DNA of 64,000 nucleotides from SIG603 sp964370775. GTDB lineage: Bacteria > Bacillota > Clostridia > Oscillospirales > Acutalibacteraceae. The notes under the pieces were generated by a model. The model saw nothing but the letters and a program-made list of their open reading frames with translations, did no database searches and was not told the origin of the DNA. Numbering within the stretch: the first letter of the stretch is position 1; every line of letters starts with the position of its first letter. The DNA lies in NCBI GenBank assembly GCA_964370775.1, contig CAYJKT010000007.1:33675-97674 (forward strand), written 5' to 3'. Shown in pieces: positions 42,867 to 51,090 of this stretch. The position numbers were made by a program, and so were the translations under genes.

Positions 42867-43787
42867 ATGAAAAAACCGATACTATTAGTAATGGCAGCTG
42901 GAATGGGAAGCAGATACGGAGGTCTTAAGCAGATTGACCCTGTGGGTAAAAACGGCGAAATCATCATGGATTATTCTGTGTTTGACGCACTTAAAGCTGG
43001 ATTTGACAAAGTAGTTTTTGTTATTAAAGAAGAAAATTTACAAGATTTTAAAGAGGCGATAGGAGACAGAGTTTCTAAGTACATAAAAGTAGAGTACGCT
43101 TATCAAGATTTAAGTGACTTACCTAGTGGATATACAATTCCAGAGGGCAGAGTAAAACCGTGGGGTACAGGGCATGCAGTACTAGCTGCGAGAAAATTAA
43201 TTGACGCACCATTTGCTGCGATTAATGCAGACGATTACTATGGTGCAGAAGCATTTGCTAAGATTGCAAACCAACTTGGTAAAATGAGTGATAGCGACAT
43301 AATGCAAATTTGCATGGTAGGTTACAAACTTAAAAACACATTATCAGAAAACGGACATGTTTCAAGAGGTGTATGTGATACTGATAGCGAAGATAACTTG
43401 ATTAAAATTACAGAGAGAACTCAAATTGAAAGAGTTAACGGTATACCAAGCTACACAGAAAACGGTGGAGAGACTTGGGTAGATATGACTGACGAAACTA
43501 TAGTATCTATGAACATGTGGGGCTTCCCAGTCGAGTTTATGGCTAAATTAGAGGCTGACTTTGTGAACTTCTTAGAAAATGACGTACCTAAAAATCCGAT
43601 GAAGTCAGAGTATTTCTTGCCTTTTGTTGTTAATGATTTATTAGAGGAAAAAGGTGCGACAGTAAAAGTGTTGAAATCTGACGATAAATGGTATGGAGTA
43701 ACTTATAAAGAGGACAAAGAAGCAGTGGTAAAAGCTATGGCTGATTTAGTTGATAGTGGAGTTTATGAAAACCCATTATGGAGATAA
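42867..43787 (+). CDS. Sugar-phosphate nucleotidyltransferase-like protein
   Basis: This 306-residue protein has the nucleotidyltransferase fold. The NTP-binding loop VMAAGMGSRYGGLKQIDPVG is at residues 8-27. A basic-rich WGTGHAVLAAR is near 100, and the metal-binding acidic motif AINADDYYG is near 117. It lacks the beta-helix of GlgC. It belongs to a group widespread in gut Clostridia and Bacteroides whose sugar is not known. It starts five bases after the methyltransferase stop (RBS GAAAAGAGG within the previous gene) and ends three bases before larC. Confidence 0.8.
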   Translation: MKKPILLVMAAGMGSRYGGLKQIDPVGKNGEIIMDYSVFDALKAGFDKVVFVIKEENLQDFKEAIGDRVSKYIKVEYAYQDLSDLPSGYTIPEGRVKPWGTGHAVLAARKLIDAPFAAINADDYYGAEAFAKIANQLGKMSDSDIMQICMVGYKLKNTLSENGHVSRGVCDTDSEDNLIKITERTQIERVNGIPSYTENGGETWVDMTDETIVSMNMWGFPVEFMAKLEADFVNFLENDVPKNPMKSEYFLPFVVNDLLEEKGATVKVLKSDDKWYGVTYKEDKEAVVKAMADLVDSGVYENPLWR

Positions 43788-43790
43788 TTT

Positions 43791-45077
43791 ATGAAAAAAA
43801 CATTATATTTGGAATGTAATATGGGTGCAGCTGGCGACATGCTGGCAGGTGCGTTGGTAGAGCTTTTAGATGACAAACAAGCTTTTATAGACGAAGTTAA
43901 TAATATTGGTATACCTAAAACAGAAGTGGTTTTGGAGACCAGAACGAAGTGTGGAATTGACGGAACTGGATACACTGTAGTTATTGACGGAGTGATTGAG
44001 GGCGAAGAAGAGCACGGACATCATCACCACGGCGAGCATGAGCACGAGCATGAACACCACCACCACGGCGAGCATGAGCACGAGCATGAACACCACCACC
44101 ACGGCGAGCATGAGCATGAACACCACCACCACGGACACCACGAGCACAATGGTATGCATGAGATTGAACACATAATCAGCCACCTTAATGTTAACCAAAA
44201 GGTAAAGGCTGACGTGATAGCTGTTTATAGGATAATCGCAGAAGCTGAGAGTAAAGCTCATGGAAAGCCAGTTGATTTTGTTCATTTCCACGAAGTTGGC
44301 GCTATGGACGCTGTTGCGGATATAACATCTGTTTGCATGCTTATCGATAAACTTTCACCAGATGTTATAATCGGCTCCCCAGTTAGACTTGGCAAAGGCT
44401 TTGTGAAATGTGCTCACGGAGTTCTGCCAGTTCCAGCTCCTGCTACTGCTGACATTGTTAGAGGAATTCCAGTATACAGTGGCGATATTGACGGAGAGAT
44501 GTGTACACCAACAGGTGCTGCATTACTTAAACATTTTGTAAGCGATTACAAAGAAATGCCAGTTTTATCTATCGATAAAATCGGCTATGGTATGGGTAAA
44601 AAAGACTTCCCAAAAGCTAACTGTGTGAGAGCGTTTTTATGCTCTGAGGATAACAACAGTGACGAAGTTTATGAGCTTTCTGCTAATATAGATGACATGA
44701 CTGCTGAATACATTGCTTTTGCAACAAGCACAATGCTTGAAAATGGAGCACTAGATGTATATACAACAGCTATCGGCATGAAAAACAGTAGACCAGCTGT
44801 AAAAATAAGCTGTTTGTGCAAAGAGGATAAAGTAAGCGAAATGGAACATTGCTTCTTTGCTCATACAACTACTATAGGAGTTAGAAAACAAAAGTTTTCT
44901 AGAACTGTTTTAGACAGAACATTTATAACTAAAGACAGCAAATTTGGAGAAATTCAGTTTAAGTCTTGCACTTATAATGGAAAAACAAAAGAGAAAGCAG
45001 AGTTTTCTGACATAGCAAAAATAGCTAAAGACAATAACATTAGCCTAACAGATGTGATAAACGAGATTAAAACTTAA
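43791..45077 (+). CDS. larC: Nickel-pincer cofactor biosynthesis protein LarC (with His-rich repeat)
   Basis: LarC inserts nickel into the pyridinium-thioacid mononucleotide to form the nickel-pincer cofactor of lactate racemase and relatives, using CTP. The 428-residue protein is one continuous frame. The N-terminal LarC1 part starts YLECNMGAAGDMLAGALVEL and includes VHFHEVGAMDAVADI and the GSPVRLGKGFVKCAHG region. The LarC2 part includes LSANIDDMTAEYIAF and TTIGVRKQKFSR. An insert at about residues 75-122 has four repeats of HHHHGEHEHEHE, a probable nickel store. In Lactobacillus plantarum LarC1 and LarC2 are joined by a frameshift; no frameshift is needed here. larA, larB and larE are not in the window. 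Confidence 0.92.
   Translation: MKKTLYLECNMGAAGDMLAGALVELLDDKQAFIDEVNNIGIPKTEVVLETRTKCGIDGTGYTVVIDGVIEGEEEHGHHHHGEHEHEHEHHHHGEHEHEHEHHHHGEHEHEHHHHGHHEHNGMHEIEHIISHLNVNQKVKADVIAVYRIIAEAESKAHGKPVDFVHFHEVGAMDAVADITSVCMLIDKLSPDVIIGSPVRLGKGFVKCAHGVLPVPAPATADIVRGIPVYSGDIDGEMCTPTGAALLKHFVSDYKEMPVLSIDKIGYGMGKKDFPKANCVRAFLCSEDNNSDEVYELSANIDDMTAEYIAFATSTMLENGALDVYTTAIGMKNSRPAVKISCLCKEDKVSEMEHCFFAHTTTIGVRKQKFSRTVLDRTFITKDSKFGEIQFKSCTYNGKTKEKAEFSDIAKIAKDNNISLTDVINEIKT
44019..44147 (+). repeat. In-frame tandem repeat coding the His-rich stretch of LarC
   Basis: The DNA repeats a unit of about 36 bp (CACCACGGCGAGCATGAGCA and so on). There are two nearly identical full copies, one shortened by six bases and one partial. 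All changes keep the reading frame. Confidence 0.85.
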
Positions 45078-45096
45078 ACAAACCGAAAGGAACACA

Positions 45097-46035
45097 ATGA
45101 ACATACTGCATTTAAAATACGCATTAGAGATAGAAAAAACAGGCTCTATGACAAAGGCGGCGGACAACCTATTTATGTCACAGCCTACACTTAGTCGCTC
45201 TATTAAAGAGCTAGAGGATAGTTTGGGAGTTAAAATATTTAAGAGAACTGCAAAGGGAATTTTGCCAACTCAAAGTGGAGAGGACTTCTTAATTCATGCA
45301 AAAGATATACTTGATAGAATTGACGAAGTAGAAGCAATGTTTTCTAACAAAGAGAAAAAGCAAATCACCTTGAATATTTCTGCGCCTCGTTCGGACTATA
45401 TCTGCAATGCGTTTGTTAAAACAGTTTCTCAGTTCGATAAAAACAAAGATATTGATGTAAACTACCGAGAGACTAATGCAGTAAGAGCGATAGACAACAT
45501 AATTCAAGGAAATTACAGCTTAGGTATTATTAAGTTTCAAGAAGATTTTATGTCGTACTTCAAAACAATGTTTAAAAGCAAAGGCTTGAAATATGAACTT
45601 TTGCTAAGTTATGAAGCTAACTTATTAGTGCCTAAGAATGGTCCTTTAGGCATTAAAGACGTTGTAGAGATGAAAGACTTAGAGGACTGCATAGAGATAT
45701 GTTTTGGCGACCCATTTGTGCCAACTCTACCTACAACTACAGTTAAAAAGGCAGAGTTTACGCAGTCAGGTAACAAAAAAATCATGGTATATGAAAGAAC
45801 TAGTGTGTGCCAATTGTTAGAAAGCTTACCTAATGTATACACTTGGATAAGTGGAATGCCAGACAGACTTAGAAAACAAGATGCGTTTATGTTTGCGAAA
45901 ACCAAAGGAATTGAGCCAAAAAAGTATGTTCACCTACTAATTTATAAAAATAAGCATAAATTCACAGAAGAAGAAAAGACTTTTCTTGAAAATTTGAACT
46001 ACTTTAAAAACATAAAATTTGGGAAAAATAACTAA
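45097..46035 (+). CDS. LysR-family transcriptional regulator
   Basis: This 312-residue protein is a LysR-type regulator. The winged helix-turn-helix is at residues 1-60 (GSMTKAADNLFMSQPTLSRS and ELEDSLGVKIFKRTAKGI), followed by a linker helix. A periplasmic-binding-like effector domain follows (about 90-300). It lies 19 bp after larC and ends the run of four genes. It may control larC and its partners or the following rex-adhE genes; the inducer is unknown. A short AT-rich region with repeated TATATCGAT boxes separates it from rex. Confidence 0.88.
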   Translation: MNILHLKYALEIEKTGSMTKAADNLFMSQPTLSRSIKELEDSLGVKIFKRTAKGILPTQSGEDFLIHAKDILDRIDEVEAMFSNKEKKQITLNISAPRSDYICNAFVKTVSQFDKNKDIDVNYRETNAVRAIDNIIQGNYSLGIIKFQEDFMSYFKTMFKSKGLKYELLLSYEANLLVPKNGPLGIKDVVEMKDLEDCIEICFGDPFVPTLPTTTVKKAEFTQSGNKKIMVYERTSVCQLLESLPNVYTWISGMPDRLRKQDAFMFAKTKGIEPKKYVHLLIYKNKHKFTEEEKTFLENLNYFKNIKFGKNN

Positions 46036-46053
46036 ACTAACAAAAAATATTAT

Positions 46054-46114
46054 TATATCGATTGAATTATATTAATTATGTCAATGATATATCAATAATC
46101 GTATATCGATATAC
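46054..46114. promoter_or_regulatory. Repeated TATATCGAT boxes between the LysR gene and rex
   Basis: TATATCGAT occurs at 46054-46062 and again at 46102-46110. The second copy lies in the perfect 14-bp palindrome GTATATCGATATAC (46101-46114). The centres are 48 bp apart. The boxes lie just upstream of the rex promoter and could be binding sites for Rex, the LysR protein or another regulator. Confidence 0.4.
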
Positions 46115-46125
46115 AAAGAGTGATA

Positions 46126-46154
46126 TGTACAATGAATAATACTCATGCTATAAT
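46126..46154 (+). promoter_or_regulatory. Promoter of rex
   Basis: A perfect TATAAT (46149-46154) with an extended TGC lies 17 bp after a weak -35, TGTACA (46126-46131). Confidence 0.6.
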
Positions 46155-46183
46155 AACAGTGTACTAAAGAGGAGGTGGTTTTG

Positions 46184-46804
46184 TTGGAAAAAGAAAAAAT
46201 ATCTTCTAGTACTATCAAAAGATTACCATTATATTTAAGTTATCTAAAGTTATTACCAGAAAGCGAAGTATACGTATCTGCTACAAAAATTGCAGATTCG
46301 CTAATGCTAAATCATGTAAAAGTAAGAAAAGATTTAGCCTGTATTAGCACCTCAGGTAAACCTAGAGTTGGATATGAAACAAAAACTTTAATATCAGAAC
46401 TAGAGAAATATTTGGGGTATACATCAGTTAATAATGGAATAATAATAGGAGCCGGAAGACTTGGTAAAGCATTGCTTAATTACAAGAGATTTAAACTTTA
46501 TGGTTTAGATGTTTTAGCAGCTTTTGATATTGACGAAGACAAAGTGTCGTCTTCAACAGAGAGAAAGCCCCTATTACCAATTAGAGAGTTGGACAAATAT
46601 TGCAAAGAGAACAATGTTAAAATTGCAATAATTACAGTGCCAGATATGGCTGCTCAACAAGTAGCAGATTTACTTGTAGAATGTGGCATAAAATCTATTT
46701 GGAACTTTAGTTCTGCTAGAATAATCGCACCAAGCGATGTAATGGTATTGACAGAAAACATGGCAGCTTCAATGGCTGTACTTGTAAGACACTTAGAAAA
46801 TTAG
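46184..46804 (+). CDS. rex: Redox-sensing transcriptional repressor Rex
   Basis: Rex senses the NADH/NAD+ ratio and represses fermentation genes when NADH is low. The 206-residue protein has the N-terminal winged helix (STIKRLPLYLSYLKLL and LNHVKVRKDLACISTSGKP). The Rossmann domain follows, with IIIGAGRLGKALL near residue 88 and the NADH-contacting FDIDEDKV. The strong site AGAGGAGGTG (46168-46177) overlaps a GTG at 46175, so I chose the TTG at 46184; the TTG at 46181 is equally possible. adhE, a classical Rex target, follows 60 bp later. Confidence 0.95.
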   Translation: MEKEKISSSTIKRLPLYLSYLKLLPESEVYVSATKIADSLMLNHVKVRKDLACISTSGKPRVGYETKTLISELEKYLGYTSVNNGIIIGAGRLGKALLNYKRFKLYGLDVLAAFDIDEDKVSSSTERKPLLPIRELDKYCKENNVKIAIITVPDMAAQQVADLLVECGIKSIWNFSSARIIAPSDVMVLTENMAASMAVLVRHLEN

Positions 46805-46811
46805 TTAGTTA

Positions 46812-46832
46812 TAAAACATAAATTATGTTTTA
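46812..46832. promoter_or_regulatory. Palindrome in the rex-adhE gap
   Basis: TAAAACATAA (46812-46821) and TTATGTTTTA (46823-46832) are perfect 10-bp arms around a single A. It may be a binding site controlling adhE or a small hairpin. It does not match the usual Rex box closely. Confidence 0.45.
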
Positions 46833-46864
46833 GATAGTTTCACAAAATGTAAGGAGAGTAAGTT

Positions 46865-49468
46865 ATGCAAACAAACAAAATTTATCCTATAGTTGAAAAC
46901 TCAGAAAGCTTCTACGCAGCATTTAATGCAATTAGAGAAGCTCAAAGTATCTTCGCTACTTTTACTCAAGAAAAAGTTGACGAGATTTTTAAAGCAGCAG
47001 CGCTAGCAGCTAACAAAGCTAGAGTACCTCTTGCTAAAATGGCTGTAGACGAAACAGGCATGGGCGTTTTTGAAGACAAAGTTATCAAAAACCATTATGC
47101 TTCTGAGTACATTTACAATCAATATAAAGACACAAAAACTTGTGGAGTTATTGAAGAAGATACAGTTTATGGTATCAAAAAAGTTGCTGACCCAATCGGT
47201 GTTATCGGTGCAGTTATCCCAACAACAAACCCAACATCAACAGCAATATTCAAAACTCTATTAGCTTTAAAAACAAGAAACGGTATCATGATTTCTCCTC
47301 ATCCAAGAGCTAAAAACTGTACAATCGCAGCAGCTAAAACAGTTTTAGAAGCAGCAGTTAAAGCTGGCGCTCCAGAGGGAATTATCTCATGGATCGATGT
47401 ACCTTCTCTAGAACTTACTAACCTTGTTATGAAAGAAGCTGACACAATCCTTGCTACAGGTGGTCCTGGCATGGTTAAAGCTGCTTATTCATCAGGTAAA
47501 CCAGCACTAGGTGTTGGCGCAGGTAACACACCAGTTGTTATGGATAGCTCATGTGACGTTAAAATGGCTGTTAACTCAGTTATTCTTTCTAAAACATTTG
47601 ATAACGGTATGATTTGTGCTTCTGAGCAAGCAGTTATCGTTTTAAAAGATATTTATGCAGAAGTTAAAAAAGAATTCCAAAATAGCGGTTGCTATTTACT
47701 AAATAAAGGCGAGACTGAAAAAGTTCGTAAAACAATCATCATCAATGGCGCATTAAATGCTAAAATAGTTGGTCAAACAGCTTACACAATTGCAAAACTT
47801 GCAGGCGTTGATGTTCCAGAAGATACAAAAATCATCATCGGTGAAGTTGACAGCGTTGAGACTTCAGAAGAATTTGCACACGAGAAACTATCTCCTGTAC
47901 TTGCTATGTACAAAGCAAAAACTTATGAAGAAGCATTAGAAAAAGCTGACAAACTAGTTAAAGACGGTGGTTACGGACACACAGCTTCATTATACATCAA
48001 TGTTAACGAAAAAGAGAAAATGGCTAAACATGCAGAAATGATGAAAGCTTGTCGTATTCTTGTTAACACTCCAGCAGCTCACGGTGGTATCGGTGACCTT
48101 TACAACTTCAAGCTTGCTCCTTCTCTAACTCTAGGTTGCGGATCTTGGGGCGGAAACTCAATTTCTGAAAACGTAGGAGCTATGAACCTTGTAAACGTTA
48201 AAACAGTAGCTGAGAGGAGAGAGAATATGCTTTGGTTCAGAACACCAGATAAACTATACTTCAAAAAAGGTAGCATGCCTGTTGCTTTAGACGAGTTAAG
48301 AACTGACTTGTTTAAGAAAAGAGCATTTATCGTTACTGATAAATTCTTGTTTGAAAATAACTTTGTAAAACCTGTTACAGACAAACTAAATGAAATGGGT
48401 GTACAATACACAGTATTTGGCGATGTAGAGCCAGACCCAACACTTGCTTGCGCAAGAGCTGGTGCAAAAGCTATGGAAGACTTCAAACCAGACGTTATTA
48501 TCGCTTTCGGTGGTGGTTCTCCAATGGACGCTGCTAAAATCATGTGGGTTCTATATGAGCACCCAGAAGTAGATTTCGAAAACATGGCTATGGACTTCAT
48601 GGACATTAGAAAAAGAATTTACAAATTCCCAACAATGGGCGAAAAAGCATACTTCATTGCTATCCCAACATCATCAGGTACAGGTTCTGAGGTTACTCCT
48701 TTCGCAGTTATCACAGACGAGTCTACAGGTACAAAATACCCACTAGCTGACTACCAATTAATGCCTAACATGGCTATCGTTGACACAGACAACATGATGA
48801 GCCAACCTAAAGGCTTAACAGCTGCTTCTGGTTTAGACGTTCTAACTCACGCAGTAGAGGCTTATGTTTCTGTATTCGCTAACGATTTCACAAACGGACC
48901 TGCTATGAAAGCTGTTAAATTAGTATTTGAAAACCTACAAACTGCTTTTGATGACGGTTCTAACATTAAAGCTCGTGAGAACATGGCTAACGCTTCAACT
49001 CTAGCTGGTATGGCTTTTGCTAATGCGTTCCTAGGTATCAACCACTCATTAGCACATAAATTAGGTGGTTACCACCACTTACCACATGGTGTAGCTAACG
49101 CATTACTATTACCACACGTTATCAGATACAACGCTGTTGATGTTCCTTACAAAATGGGTACATTCTCACAATACGAGTATCCAAAAGCTATTGAAAGATA
49201 TGTAGAGCTTGCTGAGTACTGTGGATTTAAAGGCAAAGATGATCAAGATACATTAAATAAATTCGTTAAAGCTATCGAAGATTTATCTGCTAACCTTGGT
49301 ATCAAAAAATGCATTAAAGAATATGGCATTACAGAAGAAACATTCACAGCTACACTAGACCAAATGGTTATTGATGCATTTGATGACCAATGCACAGGCG
49401 CAAACCCAAGATACCCACTACTAGTTGACATTAAAGAGTTATACCTAAAAGCATACCACGGCAAATAA
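46865..49468 (+). CDS. adhE: Bifunctional aldehyde/alcohol dehydrogenase AdhE
   Basis: AdhE reduces acetyl-CoA to ethanol in two NADH-dependent steps and forms long spirals (spirosomes). The 867-residue protein has the usual two halves. The N-terminal CoA-dependent aldehyde dehydrogenase has VIPTTNPTSTAIFKTLLALK and the catalytic cysteine in FDNGMICASEQAVIV near residue 246. The C-terminal iron-dependent alcohol dehydrogenase starts about 460. It has GGGSPMDAAKIMW near 540 and the iron-binding histidines in GINHSLAHKLGGYHHLPHG near 720. The start follows AAGGAGAG. Codons are unusually uniform compared with neighbouring genes, which fits high expression. Confidence 0.97.
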   Translation: MQTNKIYPIVENSESFYAAFNAIREAQSIFATFTQEKVDEIFKAAALAANKARVPLAKMAVDETGMGVFEDKVIKNHYASEYIYNQYKDTKTCGVIEEDTVYGIKKVADPIGVIGAVIPTTNPTSTAIFKTLLALKTRNGIMISPHPRAKNCTIAAAKTVLEAAVKAGAPEGIISWIDVPSLELTNLVMKEADTILATGGPGMVKAAYSSGKPALGVGAGNTPVVMDSSCDVKMAVNSVILSKTFDNGMICASEQAVIVLKDIYAEVKKEFQNSGCYLLNKGETEKVRKTIIINGALNAKIVGQTAYTIAKLAGVDVPEDTKIIIGEVDSVETSEEFAHEKLSPVLAMYKAKTYEEALEKADKLVKDGGYGHTASLYINVNEKEKMAKHAEMMKACRILVNTPAAHGGIGDLYNFKLAPSLTLGCGSWGGNSISENVGAMNLVNVKTVAERRENMLWFRTPDKLYFKKGSMPVALDELRTDLFKKRAFIVTDKFLFENNFVKPVTDKLNEMGVQYTVFGDVEPDPTLACARAGAKAMEDFKPDVIIAFGGGSPMDAAKIMWVLYEHPEVDFENMAMDFMDIRKRIYKFPTMGEKAYFIAIPTSSGTGSEVTPFAVITDESTGTKYPLADYQLMPNMAIVDTDNMMSQPKGLTAASGLDVLTHAVEAYVSVFANDFTNGPAMKAVKLVFENLQTAFDDGSNIKARENMANASTLAGMAFANAFLGINHSLAHKLGGYHHLPHGVANALLLPHVIRYNAVDVPYKMGTFSQYEYPKAIERYVELAEYCGFKGKDDQDTLNKFVKAIEDLSANLGIKKCIKEYGITEETFTATLDQMVIDAFDDQCTGANPRYPLLVDIKELYLKAYHGK

Positions 49469-49500
49469 TTAATTATTGAATTAAGATAGGAGCACTTGTT

Positions 49501-50250
49501 ATGAATTTAAACGAAGTAATCGCAAAAAGATCAAATAAATGCGTATATAAAGACGGAGACCAAGCAGTTAAAGTTTTCGAAGTAGGATACTCAAAAGCAG
49601 ATATTCTAAACGAAGCTTTAAACCTAGCTAAAATTGAAGAGTTAGACCTTAACACCCCAGGTGTTAAGGAGGTAACTATGATAGACGGCAAATGGGCTAT
49701 AGTTACAAACTTCCAAGAAGGTAAAACAATTGCTGAATTAATGGCTGAAAATCCAGATAAAACAGCAGAATACATGGAGATGTTTGTTGAATTGCAAATC
49801 AGTATCCATAAAAAATCCGCACCTCAACTAAACTATCTAAAAGACAAAATGAATAGAAAAATCAGCCAATCTGGTCTAGATGCATCTACAAGATATGAAC
49901 TACATGCTAGATTAGAAGGTATGAAAAAACATGCTAAAGTGTTGCATGGTGACTACACACCAAGTAACGTTGTTGTAAAACCAGATGGTACTTTCTTTGT
50001 GCTTGACTGGGCACACACAACACAAGGTAACGCTAGTGCTGATGCTGCTAGAACTTATCTAACTTTCAAATTAAAGAAACAAGATGACTTTGCTGAGATG
50101 TATCTTGATATGTTCTGCAAAAAAAGCGATATAGCAAAACAATTGGTACAAAAATGGCTACCTATCGTAGCAGCTTCTCAACTTGTTAAAGGTAAAGAAG
50201 AAGAAAAAGAGTTCTTAATGAACTGGGCAAACGTAGTAGAATACGTTTGA
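49501..50250 (+). CDS. Aminoglycoside phosphotransferase-like kinase (TIGR02172-type)
   Basis: This 249-residue protein has the APH/choline-kinase fold. It has a Brenner motif KVLHGDYTPSNVV near residue 140 (catalytic Asp and metal Asn) and the later metal site FVLDWAHTTQGNASADAART. The N-terminal lobe has the ATP-lysine in DGDQAVKVFEV. It resembles a small family in anaerobic gut bacteria with an unknown phosphate acceptor. There is no reason to call it a resistance gene. It lies 32 bp after adhE behind ATAGGAGC with no clear terminator, so it may be co-expressed. Confidence 0.8.
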   Translation: MNLNEVIAKRSNKCVYKDGDQAVKVFEVGYSKADILNEALNLAKIEELDLNTPGVKEVTMIDGKWAIVTNFQEGKTIAELMAENPDKTAEYMEMFVELQISIHKKSAPQLNYLKDKMNRKISQSGLDASTRYELHARLEGMKKHAKVLHGDYTPSNVVVKPDGTFFVLDWAHTTQGNASADAARTYLTFKLKKQDDFAEMYLDMFCKKSDIAKQLVQKWLPIVAASQLVKGKEEEKEFLMNWANVVEYV

Positions 50251-50290
50251 TAAACTAGAGTCCCCCAAATTAAATTTTCATATAACAAAA

Positions 50291-50314
50291 TAGGGTGGAG
50301 TTATCTCCACCCTA
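50291..50314. terminator. Perfect hairpin before the thioesterase gene
   Basis: TAGGGTGGAG (50291-50300) and CTCCACCCTA (50305-50314) form a 10-bp stem with a TTAT loop. No T run follows. It lies eight bases before the AGGAGG ribosome-binding site of the next gene. It could end the upstream transcript or influence translation of the next gene. Confidence 0.55.
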
Positions 50315-50334
50315 AACCTATTAGGAGGTTTTTT

Positions 50335-50715
50335 ATGTTGCAAATCGGAATTAAAGGAACAGCTACCACAATGGTAGACGAGACTAACACTGCAAAAACT
50401 ATAGGAAGTGGAGCGTTAGAGGTTTTCGCAACACCTGCTATGATAGCACTTATGGAGAAGTCAGCTTGCAACTGTATTAATGATTATCTTGATGAAGACA
50501 GTGGTAGTGTGGGAACTCTTGTGAATATCACGCATGTATCTGCTACTGCTATGGGTGTAGAAGTAGAAGCTGTGAGCGAACTTACAGAGATAGACGGCAG
50601 AAAACTTGTTTTCACTGTAACTGCTACTGATAAATTTGGCGTTATTGGTAAAGGAACTCACGAAAGATTTATTATAAACAATGATAAATTTATGGCAAAA
50701 CTTAATTTGAAATAA
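50335..50715 (+). CDS. FlK-like hotdog thioesterase
   Basis: This 126-residue protein is a hotdog-fold thioesterase of the fluoroacetyl-CoA thioesterase (FlK) type. The catalytic residues of FlK (Thr42, Glu50, His76) have exact counterparts with the same spacing: Thr33 in FATPAM, Glu41 in ALMEKSACN and His67 in NITHVSATAMG. The C-terminal motif GKGTHERFII is also typical. Most such proteins in anaerobes probably clear small acyl-CoAs, not fluoroacetyl-CoA, and a link with acetyl-CoA metabolism fits the neighbouring adhE. The start follows a perfect AGGAGG. Confidence 0.82.
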   Translation: MLQIGIKGTATTMVDETNTAKTIGSGALEVFATPAMIALMEKSACNCINDYLDEDSGSVGTLVNITHVSATAMGVEVEAVSELTEIDGRKLVFTVTATDKFGVIGKGTHERFIINNDKFMAKLNLK

Positions 50716-51021
50716 TTGCGACACTTTGTCAAATGTTGTGGTAACCGAATAAAAATGAAAGGTCAAGCAGTAGCAAAAAAGTTACTGTAAAATTCTCTTT
50801 TTAAAACGATTGAAATTCCTAAACCCATAAGCGTTCCTCTTAAGAACATTAATTTTATTACACATTTCAGTTACCATGTTAGTGATGTGGAATTCAAGGG
50901 AGTGAAAATATTAGTTTGCCAATTAAAGTATAATTTAGCACATTTATCTATTTGAGGAATGCCAGAATAAATAGCAGAATTAATCCATTCTAGAAAATGT
51001 ATTTTAGATTTATGACTATGC
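50716..51021. other. Intergenic stretch with no gene
   Basis: I find no convincing gene here. A short hairpin GTTC...GAAC lies near 50833. The frames are closed or low-complexity. The region between the thioesterase and the promoter at 51022 may be decayed DNA. Confidence 0.5.
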
Positions 51022-51050
51022 TTGAAATTAGTTATATAATATGATATAAT
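51022..51050 (+). promoter_or_regulatory. Strong promoter before a broken short ORF
   Basis: TTGAAA (51022-51027) and a perfect TATAAT (51045-51050) are 17 bp apart. TGA before the -10 gives an extended form. Confidence 0.7.
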
Positions 51051-51090
51051 TATAGTAATTTGAAGAGGCAATTGGAGTAAGGAGTTAAAA

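Noticed and set aside
44019..44147. CRISPR-like direct repeat
   Set aside because: The repeats are contiguous, in frame and code a His-rich protein segment. There are no spacers.
43866..44291. Minus-strand frame of 141 codons opposite the His-rich part of larC
   Set aside because: The valine/methionine repeats are the antisense reading of the CAC/GAG repeat; there is no ribosome-binding site.
49501..50250. Aminoglycoside resistance gene
   Set aside because: It has the phosphotransferase fold, but the sequence fits a group of unknown substrate in gut anaerobes and nothing points to resistance.
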